In this document: positions 9,435 to 17,842 of the stretch, in pieces
Position numbering within the stretch: the first letter of the stretch is position 1
How the letters are laid out: every line of letters starts with the position of its first letter
Assembly (NCBI GenBank): GCA_902540265.1
Contig: CACBLW010000002.1
Location: 1 to 64,000, forward strand
Direction of reading: 5' to 3'
Source of the DNA: an uncultured Alphaproteobacteria bacterium
GTDB taxonomy: Bacteria; Pseudomonadota; Alphaproteobacteria; HIMB59; GCA-002718135
Length of the DNA: 64,000 bases
Notes under the pieces: generated by a model
Database searches by the model: none
The model's input: only the letters and a program-made list of their open reading frames with translations
What the model was told of the DNA's origin: nothing
Translations under genes and position numbers: made by a program

Positions 9435-10457
9435 ATGAAAAATATGACTAAAGAACAAAAAGTACAAACTGGTATCAATAATATTTCAAATGAATGGTTC
9501 AGAGCAAATATTGACCGTAAAACTCTTAAAAATCTATCAAAAAGAACTGATTACGAGGGATGGAAACATATTATAATCTTTACTTTATCCCTTTCAGTAT
9601 TAGGTACCCTATCAGCTTACTTTTGGCAAACTTGGTGGTTTATTCCATTCTATCTAGCGTACTGCATGTTCTGGGGTGGTGCAGATGCTATTTGGCATGA
9701 GTGTGGCCACAGAACAGCTTTTAAAACACGAAAGTTAAATGATTTCTTTTATCATATTGCAAGCTTTATGAATAACTTTGAGCCTGTTAGATGGAGATGG
9801 AGTCATTCTCTGCATCATAGTTATACCGCCTCAGTTGATCCTCACGATTACGAAGCTGATGGTAGTATTTTTTCTAAACACACACTTTTAAGTTTTTTAA
9901 TAAATTTTATTCCTGGAATTGGATTTTTTACTATACACAAATCATTATATATTGAAATTATCAAACATGCTCTTGGAATTAAAACAAATGTTATGAGAGA
10001 TTGCATACCTCAAGATAAGATTCAAGATTGTATTAATAGTTCAAGAATTTTTGTTTTTCTTTGGATATCAATAATTGCTTCTTCAATTTACTTTAGCTCA
10101 TTACTTCCTATATTATTATTTCTAGTTCCAAAATTTTTTGCAACTTTCAATGGTATATGGGGCATCACTCAACATATGGGTTTGCAAGAAAATACAAAAG
10201 ATCATCGCCTATCTACTAGGTCTGTAAGATTAAACCCTGTATTTAGTTTTATATATTGGAAAATGGAATATCATATTGAACATCATATGTTTCCAATGGT
10301 CCCATCTTACAACCTTCCAAAATTGTATGAAATAATAAAAGATCAGTTACCAGAACCACAAACTCTATATTCTGCATATAAAGATATAATTCCAGCTGTA
10401 ATTAAAAAATCAAAAAATCCAGATTATTATATACCCGTACAAGTTCCAAATAATTAA
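9435..10457 (+). CDS. Fatty-acid-desaturase-family membrane di-iron protein (copy 1)
   Basis: The protein has 340 residues and hydrophobic segments around residues 50-90 and 195-235. The three histidine boxes are WHECGHRTAF, HSLHHSYTAS and YHIEHHMFP, the ligand set of integral membrane di-iron desaturases and hydroxylases. It is clearly paralogous to 16691-17686: both share NEWFRA/DKWFRA, TRSVRLNP/TRSVRFNP and VPSYNLPKL. Family members desaturate or hydroxylate lipids, but some act on small hydrophobic compounds. Here it precedes an aldehyde dehydrogenase and a sugar ABC importer, so a non-lipid substrate is conceivable. That link is inference from context only. Confidence 0.88.
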   Translation: MKNMTKEQKVQTGINNISNEWFRANIDRKTLKNLSKRTDYEGWKHIIIFTLSLSVLGTLSAYFWQTWWFIPFYLAYCMFWGGADAIWHECGHRTAFKTRKLNDFFYHIASFMNNFEPVRWRWSHSLHHSYTASVDPHDYEADGSIFSKHTLLSFLINFIPGIGFFTIHKSLYIEIIKHALGIKTNVMRDCIPQDKIQDCINSSRIFVFLWISIIASSIYFSSLLPILLFLVPKFFATFNGIWGITQHMGLQENTKDHRLSTRSVRLNPVFSFIYWKMEYHIEHHMFPMVPSYNLPKLYEIIKDQLPEPQTLYSAYKDIIPAVIKKSKNPDYYIPVQVPNN

Positions 10458-10502
10458 ACTATACTTGACACTTCCTGAACTTTAGTTTTATTGATAATAT
10501 AT

Positions 10503-11939
10503 ATGGAGTTAAGAAATTTTATTGATGGTAAATTTATTGATTCAATATCAAAAAAAAATATTCCTGTTTTAAATCCAGCAAATCAAAAAATTGTGGGAAA
10601 TATTGATGAAGCTATGGATGAAGAAATAGATTTAGCCTTCCAAGCAGCTAAAAGAGCTTTCGATAAAAGAATTTTAGTTGATATGGACTCAAAAGAAAAA
10701 TCAAATATGATGAGAGCTATTGCTCAAAAATTAAGGGAACGAAAAGATGAAGGTGGTAAACTTTTAAGTCAAGAAAATGGTAAAACAATCAAACAATGCG
10801 TAGATGAATTTAAAGGGGCAGCAGATACATTTGACTTCTACGCTGGACTAACAGATAAAATAGAAAATAAATTAATCCCATCAGGAAATGATACTTTAAA
10901 TTATGTGGTCTTAGAACCTTTTGGAGTAGCACTACAAATTGTTCCATGGAATTATCCTGTTTCTTTGTTTTCTGGAATGGTTGCGCAAAACTGGATTGTT
11001 GGCAATACTATTGTAATCAAACCTCCTGAGTTATGTCCTATTTCTTCAAATTTTTACGGTCAAATATTTGAAGAAGTTGGCGTCCCTAAAGGAATTATTA
11101 ATATTATTCATGGTTACGGTGAAACCACTGGAAGAAAGCTAGTTCAACATTCAGGTTGTGACTATATCGTTTTCACTGGATCTCCAGAAGTTGCATCAGA
11201 AATTTTAAAAGAAACTGCTGATAGAATTATACCTACGCATTTTGAATTAGGTGGTAAGTCTGCAGCTATTATTTATCCTGACGCGGATATTGATAAAGCT
11301 GTTGATAGTACTGTTAAAGGAATTTTTAAACCTAATGCAGGACAAATATGTGTAGCAATGTCGAGGGTAATTGTTCATCCTAAAATAAAAGATGAATATA
11401 TGACAAAGCTTGTAGCTAAAACTCAAAAATTAAAAGTTGGTGCTGGTGACGAAGATGGTACGCAAGTAACACCACTTATTTCAACTGATCAAATGCAAAG
11501 AGTTTCGAATTATGTAAAATCAGGAATACAATCTGGTGCCACCCTAACATTAGGGGGAGATAAAGCTGATAGAGATGATGGTAATTTTTATCAACCAACA
11601 ATTTTTGATAATGTTAAAGTTGAAGCAACAATTGCGCAGGAGGAAATCTTTGGTCCAGTTACATCTATTTTTGATTTTGAAGATGAAGAAGAAGCTATAA
11701 ATATTGCAAATTCAACAAAATATGGATTAGCCTCTGGTGTGTTTACTGCTGATGATCAAAAAGCAAAATGGACAGCAGATAGGATTCAGGCTGGTATCAT
11801 TTGGCATAATGACTGGTTTGTTGATGGTAAAAATTTACCTGGAGGTGGTTATAAAAGATCAGGCTACGGAAGAGATGGTGGAGTAGATGGTGTATATAGC
11901 CATGGACAAACGAAAAGAATCAGTAAAAGACTCTACTAG
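10503..11939 (+). CDS. NAD(P)-dependent aldehyde dehydrogenase
   Basis: The protein has 478 residues with the ALDH catalytic glutamate in FELGGKSAAI and the catalytic cysteine (about residue 283) in NAGQICVAMSR. The cofactor-site VPWNYP and the C-terminal EEIFGPV are also present. The track start is a TTG four codons upstream; the ATG at 10503 gives the normal MELRNFIDG start. A TTGACA lies at 10465-10470. The protein is similar to the ALDH at 49760 through most of its length. It sits between the first desaturase-like gene and a sugar importer, suggesting oxidation of an aldehyde from that pathway. Substrate unknown. Confidence 0.93.
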   Translation: MELRNFIDGKFIDSISKKNIPVLNPANQKIVGNIDEAMDEEIDLAFQAAKRAFDKRILVDMDSKEKSNMMRAIAQKLRERKDEGGKLLSQENGKTIKQCVDEFKGAADTFDFYAGLTDKIENKLIPSGNDTLNYVVLEPFGVALQIVPWNYPVSLFSGMVAQNWIVGNTIVIKPPELCPISSNFYGQIFEEVGVPKGIINIIHGYGETTGRKLVQHSGCDYIVFTGSPEVASEILKETADRIIPTHFELGGKSAAIIYPDADIDKAVDSTVKGIFKPNAGQICVAMSRVIVHPKIKDEYMTKLVAKTQKLKVGAGDEDGTQVTPLISTDQMQRVSNYVKSGIQSGATLTLGGDKADRDDGNFYQPTIFDNVKVEATIAQEEIFGPVTSIFDFEDEEEAINIANSTKYGLASGVFTADDQKAKWTADRIQAGIIWHNDWFVDGKNLPGGGYKRSGYGRDGGVDGVYSHGQTKRISKRLY

Positions 11940-11968
11940 TTGACATTTGCAACTAATTTTAGTTTAAA
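11940..11968 (+). promoter_or_regulatory. Candidate sigma70 promoter for the ribose-type ABC operon
   Basis: TTGACA at 11940-11945 begins right after the aldehyde dehydrogenase stop codon. A 17-nt spacer leads to TTTAAA at 11963-11968, a 4/6 match to the -10 consensus. The binding-protein gene starts at 12017 after a strong SD (agggagg, 12006-12012). Spacing supports a promoter, but the region is AT-rich, so only the perfect -35 is distinctive. Confidence 0.45.
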
Positions 11969-12016
11969 CTTTATTATTATTAATTAATATTATTTATTAA
12001 TTACCAGGGAGGAATT

Positions 12017-13012
12017 ATGAAAATTATTAAAATATTACTTATTACTTTATTTCTTTTTCCAGTTTCTATGCAAGCTTATGCTGCACCAACTGGACAAGAT
12101 CTAGGTGATAAATGGTGCTCAGATGTAAAAATGCATTTTTATGCTGGCGGTCCTGAGGCTGGTGGCTTTGCTGGAATAGTTGCAGCAGGAGCAATGAATG
12201 CAATAAGAGATACGGGCGCAGATGCTGAAATTATTTACTCAGAATGGGATTTTGAAAAAATGGTTCGTCAACTTAGAGAATCAGTTGGACTTGGAGTAGA
12301 TGCTATTGCAATGATGGGACATCCGGGAGATGAAGCTCTAATGCCTTTAGCAAAACAAGCTGCTGAAAAAGGTATTCTAATGACATATCAAAACGTTGAT
12401 CCATCAGGTGTAAGAGCAAAATTTGGTGGTGGATACGTAGGAGCAAATTTAGCAACTCAAGGTAAAGCTCTTGCAAGAGAAGCAATTAGACAATTTGGCT
12501 TCAAAGCTGGAGATCACGCTATAGTGATGGTTCCTATTGGAGATTACGCTAGAGCCCAAAGAGAAGATGGTGCAAGAATCATATTTGAAGAACACGGAAT
12601 GACAGTTACTGTTCTTGATGGACAACCAGCTTATGCTTCAGATCCGAATATGACTATCCCAGTTTTCTCAGCAGCGTTAAATGCAAATCCTGAAACAAAA
12701 GTAATTGTTCACTCTGGAAGTGATGTGATGAATGTTGCAGAAGGTATTGCCAAAGCTGCTGGTTATGGACCAAATGAGTTACTTCAAATTGGATTTGATA
12801 CTAGCCCACAAATTATGTCGGCATTTGAAAAAGGATATGTTCATCTAACATCTGATCAACAACCTTTCCTTCAAGGGTATCTTCCAGTGTTATCACTTTG
12901 TCAAACAGCTGTACTTGGTACTGGTGCAATAAACCAAGATACTGGTGCAGGATTTGTTGATACAAATAACTATCAAGCTGTTAAAGCTCTTGCTGATGCA
13001 GGCTTAAGATAG
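12017..13012 (+). CDS. Sugar ABC transporter periplasmic binding protein (ribose/fructose type, Peripla_BP_4)
   Basis: The protein has 331 residues. A signal peptide (MKIIKILLITLFLFPVSMQAYAA) precedes the two-lobed fold, with FYAGGPEAGGFAGIVAAG, the SEWDFEKMVRQLRESVG region and VHSGSDVMNVAEGIAKA. It belongs to the CUT2 class of sugar-binding proteins. The start is supported by agggagg four nt upstream of the ATG. It is the first gene of a binding protein-ATPase-permease set and is followed by a perfect hairpin at 13023-13048. The substrate cannot be read from sequence; downstream ThuA-like and Gfo/Idh genes suggest a sugar or glycoside. Confidence 0.92.
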   Translation: MKIIKILLITLFLFPVSMQAYAAPTGQDLGDKWCSDVKMHFYAGGPEAGGFAGIVAAGAMNAIRDTGADAEIIYSEWDFEKMVRQLRESVGLGVDAIAMMGHPGDEALMPLAKQAAEKGILMTYQNVDPSGVRAKFGGGYVGANLATQGKALAREAIRQFGFKAGDHAIVMVPIGDYARAQREDGARIIFEEHGMTVTVLDGQPAYASDPNMTIPVFSAALNANPETKVIVHSGSDVMNVAEGIAKAAGYGPNELLQIGFDTSPQIMSAFEKGYVHLTSDQQPFLQGYLPVLSLCQTAVLGTGAINQDTGAGFVDTNNYQAVKALADAGLR

Positions 13013-13022
13013 ATAAATATAT

Positions 13023-13048
13023 TGCTAACCCATTTTAATGGGTTAGCA
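13023..13048 (+). terminator. Intercistronic hairpin after binding-protein gene
   Basis: A perfect 10-bp stem (tgctaaccca / tgggttagca) encloses a 6-nt loop (ttttaa). It starts 11 nt after the binding-protein stop and ends 11 nt before the ATPase ATG. It is followed by only a short T stretch (tttc), so it is likelier an mRNA-stabilising or partial-termination element than a full terminator. Confidence 0.7.
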
Positions 13049-13059
13049 TTTCAAAATTT

Positions 13060-13806
13060 ATGGAAAATATCATTGAATTAGATAATGTTACAAAAAGATT
13101 TGGCGGTATTACTGCTCTAAACAAAGCATCATTAAAAGTAACCAGGGGTGAAGTTGTAGGTTTAATTGGTGATAATGGCGCAGGTAAATCAACATTAATT
13201 AAAACACTAGTAGGCGTTTATAGTCCTGACGAAGGTGACATACTTATAAGAGGAAAAAAAGTAAATGCTTGGAATGCACTCAAGGCTAGAGAGTCTGGTA
13301 TAGAAACTGTTTTTCAAGATAGAGCTTTAACTCCACAACAATCGATAGTTAAAAATATTTTTATGGGTAAGGAACTTCGGTATCCATTTGGTTTTATAAA
13401 AGAAAAAGAGCAAATTTTTGAAGCAAATAGATTAATAAGAGAAATAGGTTTTACATCAAAATTAATAAACGCTGAATCTCCAGTTGGAAATTTATCCGGA
13501 GGTGAAAGACAAGGCGTAGCAATTGCAAGAGCAATTTATAATAAAGCAGAATTAATTGTTCTTGATGAGCCAACAAATAACTTATCTCTTAATGAAACAC
13601 AGAAAGTTTTTGATTTTGTCTTAAATGTAAAAAAATCAAATAGATCTGTTCTATTTATTGGTCATAATATTTATCATGTATACGACATATCAGATAGATT
13701 TGTAATTTTAGATAGAGGAGAAGTCGTTCATCAACTCAATAAGAATGACATATCAACTCCTGAAGAACTCATGAAAATAATGAGGAATACTATAGGGGCA
13801 CACTAA
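13060..13806 (+). CDS. Sugar ABC transporter ATP-binding protein, single-domain CUT2 type
   Basis: The protein has 248 residues with Walker A GDNGAGKST, ABC signature LSGGERQGVAIARA, Walker B LIVLDEPTNN and the switch histidine in LFIGHNIYHVYD. It is close to the FrcA type, which has one nucleotide-binding domain rather than the fused double domain of RbsA/MglA (about 500 residues), so it would act as a homodimer with the downstream permease. The stop overlaps the permease ATG by one base (TAATG), indicating translational coupling. It powers the CUT2 importer whose binding protein is at 12017. Confidence 0.93.
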   Translation: MENIIELDNVTKRFGGITALNKASLKVTRGEVVGLIGDNGAGKSTLIKTLVGVYSPDEGDILIRGKKVNAWNALKARESGIETVFQDRALTPQQSIVKNIFMGKELRYPFGFIKEKEQIFEANRLIREIGFTSKLINAESPVGNLSGGERQGVAIARAIYNKAELIVLDEPTNNLSLNETQKVFDFVLNVKKSNRSVLFIGHNIYHVYDISDRFVILDRGEVVHQLNKNDISTPEELMKIMRNTIGAH

Positions 13807-14780
13807 TGAGCAATAATAATTCATATTTAAGTAATTACTTTCACAGAAATGGAAGAGCTTTAGGAAGCATTGGATACTTTGTACTTTTAATGGTAATTTT
13901 TTTAATAGGTGCACCAGAAGCTTGGATAAGACCTAACCTTCATCAATCAGTATTTGTCATGATGCCAACTTTGATATTTTTAACTATACCATTAGTTTTT
14001 TTAGTTGCATCTGGTGAAATAGATCTTTCTTTTGCCTCTACTTATGCTGTAGCAGCTTATGTATTTGCTTTACTTGTTAAAAATGGAGTTGATCCAGCTA
14101 TTTGTTTAGCTCTTGGTATTTTTACTGGAGCAGCTATTGGTGCTCTTGTTGGAACATTAATTGTTGTATTTAGACTTTCCTCTCTTGTTGCGTCACTTGG
14201 AGTATTATTTTTACTAAGAGGTGTAATTCTCTTATTATCTAACAGCAGATCAATTACGATTATGGAAGTAGAGAACCACTGGATCTACCCTCTTTTAGTT
14301 GGAAATTTTTATGGCTTCCCAATGCAAATTTTTTGGGCAGCAATATTTGTGATTTTTTGCTATTATTTTTTTAATAAACATGTTTTTGGTATTCATATTC
14401 AGCATGTAGGAGATAATTCTGTTAGTGCAGAACAAATGGGTATAAATGTAAATGCTGTTAAAATAAAAGCTTTTATGTTTGTTGGTGTTGGTGCAGCAAT
14501 AGGTGGAATTTTTACAACGATGATTACTTATACATTTTTTCCTACTCAAGGATTTGGTTATTTATTGCTTGCTCTAGCTGCTGTTTTTGTTGGCGGCACT
14601 CCTTACTGGGGAGGATTAGGAACTATTATTGGCGCAGTATTTGGCGTTGGTATAATTGCCTATATGGAAATAGGAATTATTGCCATTGGTTGGAGTGGTG
14701 AGTGGAGACAATTCTTTAACGGATTAATCATATTGCTAGCATTACTAGGACATCGGTTGCACGGAGAAAGAGTTAGATAG
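13806..14780 (+). CDS. Sugar ABC transporter permease (RbsC/FrcC type)
   Basis: The protein has 324 residues with many hydrophobic segments typical of the BPD_transp_2 family. Hallmarks are VFLVASGEIDLSFASTYA near the second or third helix, LGVLFLLRGVILLLS, and the C-terminal VFVGGTPYWGGLGTIIGAVFGVG. It forms the inner-membrane channel of the CUT2 importer with the ATPase encoded immediately upstream (1-nt overlap). Six nt separate it from the ThuA-like gene, so the operon continues into catabolic genes. Confidence 0.93.
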   Translation: MSNNNSYLSNYFHRNGRALGSIGYFVLLMVIFLIGAPEAWIRPNLHQSVFVMMPTLIFLTIPLVFLVASGEIDLSFASTYAVAAYVFALLVKNGVDPAICLALGIFTGAAIGALVGTLIVVFRLSSLVASLGVLFLLRGVILLLSNSRSITIMEVENHWIYPLLVGNFYGFPMQIFWAAIFVIFCYYFFNKHVFGIHIQHVGDNSVSAEQMGINVNAVKIKAFMFVGVGAAIGGIFTTMITYTFFPTQGFGYLLLALAAVFVGGTPYWGGLGTIIGAVFGVGIIAYMEIGIIAIGWSGEWRQFFNGLIILLALLGHRLHGERVR

Positions 14781-14786
14781 TATTAG

Positions 14787-15569
14787 ATGACTAATGTTAT
14801 AATTTGGAATGAAAATATTCATGAAGTAGAAAATGAAGAAGTTAAAAAAATTTATCCTAAGGGAATACATGGATGCATAAAAGATTTTTTATCAACTGAT
14901 AATAGTTTAAAAATTAAAACGGCTACGCTCAAAGAAGATCAAAATGGATTAAGTGAGGAATTATTAAAAAATTCTGATGTTGTTATTTGGTGGGGTCACA
15001 AAGCACATGACGAAGTATTAGATAAAACAGTTGATTTAGTACAACGACGAGTTCTTGAAGGAATGGGCTTGATAGTATTACATTCCGGACATCATTCTAA
15101 GATATTTAAAAGATTAATGGGTACTAATTGTAATTTAACCTGGAGAGAATACGGTGAAAAAGAAAGATTGTGGATATGCAATCCTGGCCATCCTATCTGT
15201 GAGGGTTTAGAGCCACATTTTGAACTTGAAATGGAAGAAATGTATGGTGAGCCTTTTCAGGTTCCATCTCCAGATGAAACACTTTTTACTAGTTGGTTTG
15301 AAGGAGGAGAAACTTTTAGATCAGGATTATTATACAGAAGAGGAAATGGTCAAATATTTTATTTTCGACCAGGTCATGAAGCATATCCAACTTATCATAA
15401 TATTAATGTGCAAATTGTAATTAGAAATGCAATACATTTTGTAAAACAGAAAAATAAAGTTTTGTGGGAAGATATACATTCTCCTACTCCGAAAAGTAAT
15501 AGACCAAAACCTCTTGAAAAGATTAGTAAGAAAGGTTTTAGTGTAGGACATCCAACAGAAGAAAAATAA
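14787..15569 (+). CDS. thuA: ThuA-like domain protein
   Basis: The protein has 260 residues with the ThuA fold (class I glutamine amidotransferase-like). Seen are VIWNENIHEVENEEVKKIYPKGIHGCI, the NSDVVIWWGHKAHDEV strand-loop, GMGLIVLHSGHHS with histidines, and YRRGNGQIFYFRPGHEAYPTYHN. ThuA with the dehydrogenase ThuB is known from rhizobial trehalose/sucrose utilisation through 3-keto intermediates. Here the next gene, 1 nt downstream, encodes a Gfo/Idh/MocA dehydrogenase in the ThuB position. The transporter ahead is of the ribose type, unlike rhizobial ThuEFGK, but an Agl-type importer follows within 2 kb. The role in glycoside breakdown is inferred. Confidence 0.82.
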   Translation: MTNVIIWNENIHEVENEEVKKIYPKGIHGCIKDFLSTDNSLKIKTATLKEDQNGLSEELLKNSDVVIWWGHKAHDEVLDKTVDLVQRRVLEGMGLIVLHSGHHSKIFKRLMGTNCNLTWREYGEKERLWICNPGHPICEGLEPHFELEMEEMYGEPFQVPSPDETLFTSWFEGGETFRSGLLYRRGNGQIFYFRPGHEAYPTYHNINVQIVIRNAIHFVKQKNKVLWEDIHSPTPKSNRPKPLEKISKKGFSVGHPTEEK

Positions 15570-15570
15570 A

Positions 15571-16626
15571 ATGAAAATTGGTATTGTTGGAACAGGAAAT
15601 ATCTCTTCAAGGCATCTTGATGAATTTAACAATATGCCAAATGTCAATGTTGAAGCTGTTTGTGATACAAATCAAAAAAATTTAGAAATATTTTTATCAA
15701 ATAACAAAAATTCAGATATCAGAGGTTATTTGAGTTTAGAAGAAATGCTTGAAAAAGAAAAAACTTTTGATGGTATTAGCAACACAACGCCTGATAAGTT
15801 TCATAAAGAGACTACACTGCAAATTTTAAAAAGTGGTTATAATGTTTTTTGTGAAAAACCACTTGCGGAAAATTATAGTGATGCAAAAGATATGGTAAAT
15901 GCAGCAGTTCAATCTAAAAAAATTAATATGGTTAATTTTACATATAGAGAATCAAGTGCGTATCAAAGATTAGTTGAAATATTAAAATCTGGAGCAATAG
16001 GAAATCCTAGACATGTTAGTGCTTGTTATTATCAGTCTTGGCTTACAAGTAATAAATGGGGTGATTGGAGAGAAGAAGACAAATGGCTGTGGAGACTATC
16101 AACGAAACATGGAAGTAACGGTGCTTTAGGAGATACCGGTGTTCATATTTTTGATTTTGCTGTTAATGCTGTAGGTGACATAAAAGAGATATGTACTGAT
16201 TTGAAAACTTACTTCGATAAAGGAAATAAAATAAAAGAATATACATTAGATGCTAATGATGGTTTCAATTCATTAGTTAGATTTGAAAATGGAGCTATCG
16301 GGACAATAACTAATACAAGATTTGCAACAGGACATGCAAACTCCATAATTCTAGAAGTATTTTGTACAAAAGGTGCTTTAAAAGTTGAACTAGATGAGGA
16401 AAGAACTAAATGGTCTACATTGCATATTTGTATTGATGAAAATATCAATAAAATGGCTTGGGATACAATTGAATGTCCAAAAACTCCAAGTAATTATCAA
16501 AACTTTATAGAGTCAATAAAAACAAACTTGAATATGCAGCCCGATTTTAATCAAGGTGCAAAAATTCAAAATATTATTGATAAATGTATAGAAAGTAATC
16601 TAATTGGTAGTTGGGTTGACGTTTAG
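15571..16626 (+). CDS. Gfo/Idh/MocA family oxidoreductase (ThuB-like position)
   Basis: The protein has 351 residues with N-terminal Rossmann IGIVGTGNISSRHLDEF, the family EKP motif in GYNVFCEKPLAENYSDA, and the substrate-domain WRLSTKHGSNGALGDTGVHIFDFA with the catalytic-region His/Asp. Family members oxidise sugar or inositol hydroxyls with NAD(P). Adjacent to thuA (1-nt gap), it would be the glycoside dehydrogenase partner. It is one of four Gfo/Idh/MocA proteins in the window and the last gene before a weak hairpin (16629-16652) and the second desaturase. Confidence 0.9.
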   Translation: MKIGIVGTGNISSRHLDEFNNMPNVNVEAVCDTNQKNLEIFLSNNKNSDIRGYLSLEEMLEKEKTFDGISNTTPDKFHKETTLQILKSGYNVFCEKPLAENYSDAKDMVNAAVQSKKINMVNFTYRESSAYQRLVEILKSGAIGNPRHVSACYYQSWLTSNKWGDWREEDKWLWRLSTKHGSNGALGDTGVHIFDFAVNAVGDIKEICTDLKTYFDKGNKIKEYTLDANDGFNSLVRFENGAIGTITNTRFATGHANSIILEVFCTKGALKVELDEERTKWSTLHICIDENINKMAWDTIECPKTPSNYQNFIESIKTNLNMQPDFNQGAKIQNIIDKCIESNLIGSWVDV

Positions 16627-16628
16627 TG

Positions 16629-16656
16629 AGACAAAATAGTTAATATTTGTCTTTTA
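16629..16656 (+). terminator. Weak hairpin with short T run after the Gfo/Idh gene
   Basis: agacaaa (16629-16635) pairs with tttgtct (16646-16652) across a 10-nt AT-only loop and is followed by tttt. The stem is weak, so this is only a possible terminator of the CUT2-thuA operon. Confidence 0.35.
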
Positions 16657-16690
16657 AATCTCATAATAGTTTTATAAATAAAATCAGATT

Positions 16691-17686
16691 ATGTCAGATA
16701 AATTAGATAATGTTGATGACAAATGGTTTAGAGCCGAAATAAGTAAAAAAGATCTTAAAGAGTTATCAAAAAAAAGTGATTTAAAAGGATTACAGCATGT
16801 AACTATATATTTTATTCTTTTATTTATTTTTGGATATATGTCCGTAGCTACATGGGGAACTTGGTGGACAGTTTTATGGTTATGGCTTTACGGTGTTCTC
16901 TTTTATTCAAGTAACCCAATCTGGCATGAATGTGGACATAGAACTGCATTTAAATCAAAATTTTTAAATGAATTTTTTTATCAAATTGGTTCTTTTATGA
17001 CTGACTTTGAACCAACAAGATGGACTTGGAGTCATTTTAGACACCATAGCAATACCTCTTCTGTTGCTGACCCTCATGATTTTGAAGCAGCATTGTTCCA
17101 TGAATATCCAAGTCTAAAAAGTTTCCTATTTAGTTTTGCTCCATTTTATGAACTTATTAAGTTCAAGGACTCCTTTAAATTTGAAACTATAAAGCACGCG
17201 TTAGGAATGACGACACCTGTTATGAAGGAATGTATTCCTCAAGATGAGATTTGGAAATGTCGTCTTATTTCAAGAATACATGTTTCTTTATGGATCGCCT
17301 CTTTTGCTCTATCATTTTATTTAATGAACCCTCTTCCTGCATTGTTAATTTTTTTTCCTAGGTACTGGGGAAATATAATAAATATATTTAACATGACTCA
17401 GCATATTGGACTACCAGAAAATATCAAGGACCACAGGTACACTACAAGATCTGTTCGTTTTAATCCTATATTTAGTTTTCTATATTGGCATATGGAATAT
17501 CACGTAGAACATCATATGTTTCCTTCTGTTCCCTCTTATAATTTACCTAAGTTAAGTAATTTAATTAAAAATCAATTACCTAAGGCTAACACTAGTCTAT
17601 ACGATGCATATAAGGAAATTATACCAGCAATTATTAGACAACATAAGGATAATTCCTATTATATATCTAAAATTGTACCATCTTAA
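16691..17686 (+). CDS. Fatty-acid-desaturase-family membrane di-iron protein (copy 2)
   Basis: The protein has 331 residues and is paralogous to 9435-10457 over the whole length. The histidine boxes are WHECGHRTAF, HFRHHSNTSS and YHVEHHMFP. It shares KECIPQDEIWKC with RDCIPQDKIQDC of copy 1, as well as the C-terminal VPSYNLPKL and AYKEIIPAII. Hydrophobic stretches lie around residues 40-75 and 195-230. The two copies bracket the aldehyde dehydrogenase, CUT2 importer, ThuA and Gfo/Idh genes. Divergence between the copies is substantial, so the duplication is old or they arrived separately. Lipid desaturation is the default family role; substrate is not known. Confidence 0.88.
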   Translation: MSDKLDNVDDKWFRAEISKKDLKELSKKSDLKGLQHVTIYFILLFIFGYMSVATWGTWWTVLWLWLYGVLFYSSNPIWHECGHRTAFKSKFLNEFFYQIGSFMTDFEPTRWTWSHFRHHSNTSSVADPHDFEAALFHEYPSLKSFLFSFAPFYELIKFKDSFKFETIKHALGMTTPVMKECIPQDEIWKCRLISRIHVSLWIASFALSFYLMNPLPALLIFFPRYWGNIINIFNMTQHIGLPENIKDHRYTTRSVRFNPIFSFLYWHMEYHVEHHMFPSVPSYNLPKLSNLIKNQLPKANTSLYDAYKEIIPAIIRQHKDNSYYISKIVPS

Positions 17687-17754
17687 ATACATAATTAAGA
17701 TATATTTGCAGACAATTATTCATCAAAAATCAACAAATTTAAAACTGTTACAAA

Positions 17755-17819
17755 TTGACAGTAAATATCAACATTAGTAAGTCATTATAAATTGACAATA
17801 AGTAATGATCGGATATTTG
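17755..17819 (+). promoter_or_regulatory. Tandem TTGACA elements upstream of aglE-like gene
   Basis: Two copies of an aaattgaca(g/a)taa repeat occur 37 nt apart, with TTGACA at 17755-17760 and 17792-17797. The downstream copy has a possible -10 TATTTG at 17814-17819 (16-nt spacer), and translation starts at 17843. The upstream copy has only a poor -10 (taagtc, 17778-17783). The repeat could be tandem promoters or a promoter plus operator. The rest of the 155-nt intergenic region shows nothing else. Confidence 0.4.
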
Positions 17820-17842
17820 TTTTTTATAAATTAGGAGGATTA

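Noticed and set aside
11970-12004. AT-only inverted repeats (attaattaatatt... type) upstream of the CUT2 binding protein
   Set aside because: Self-complementarity is expected from pure A/T sequence and the stems would be very weak.
13060-13806. Truncated RbsA (half-size ATPase)
   Set aside because: All motifs are complete and single-domain FrcA-type ATPases of this length are normal; the permease follows with a 1-nt overlap.
15330-15647. 105-residue minus-strand ORF across the thuA-Gfo/Idh junction
   Set aside because: It overlaps two confident plus-strand genes and is rich in Phe/Ile/Leu as expected of a non-coding frame here.
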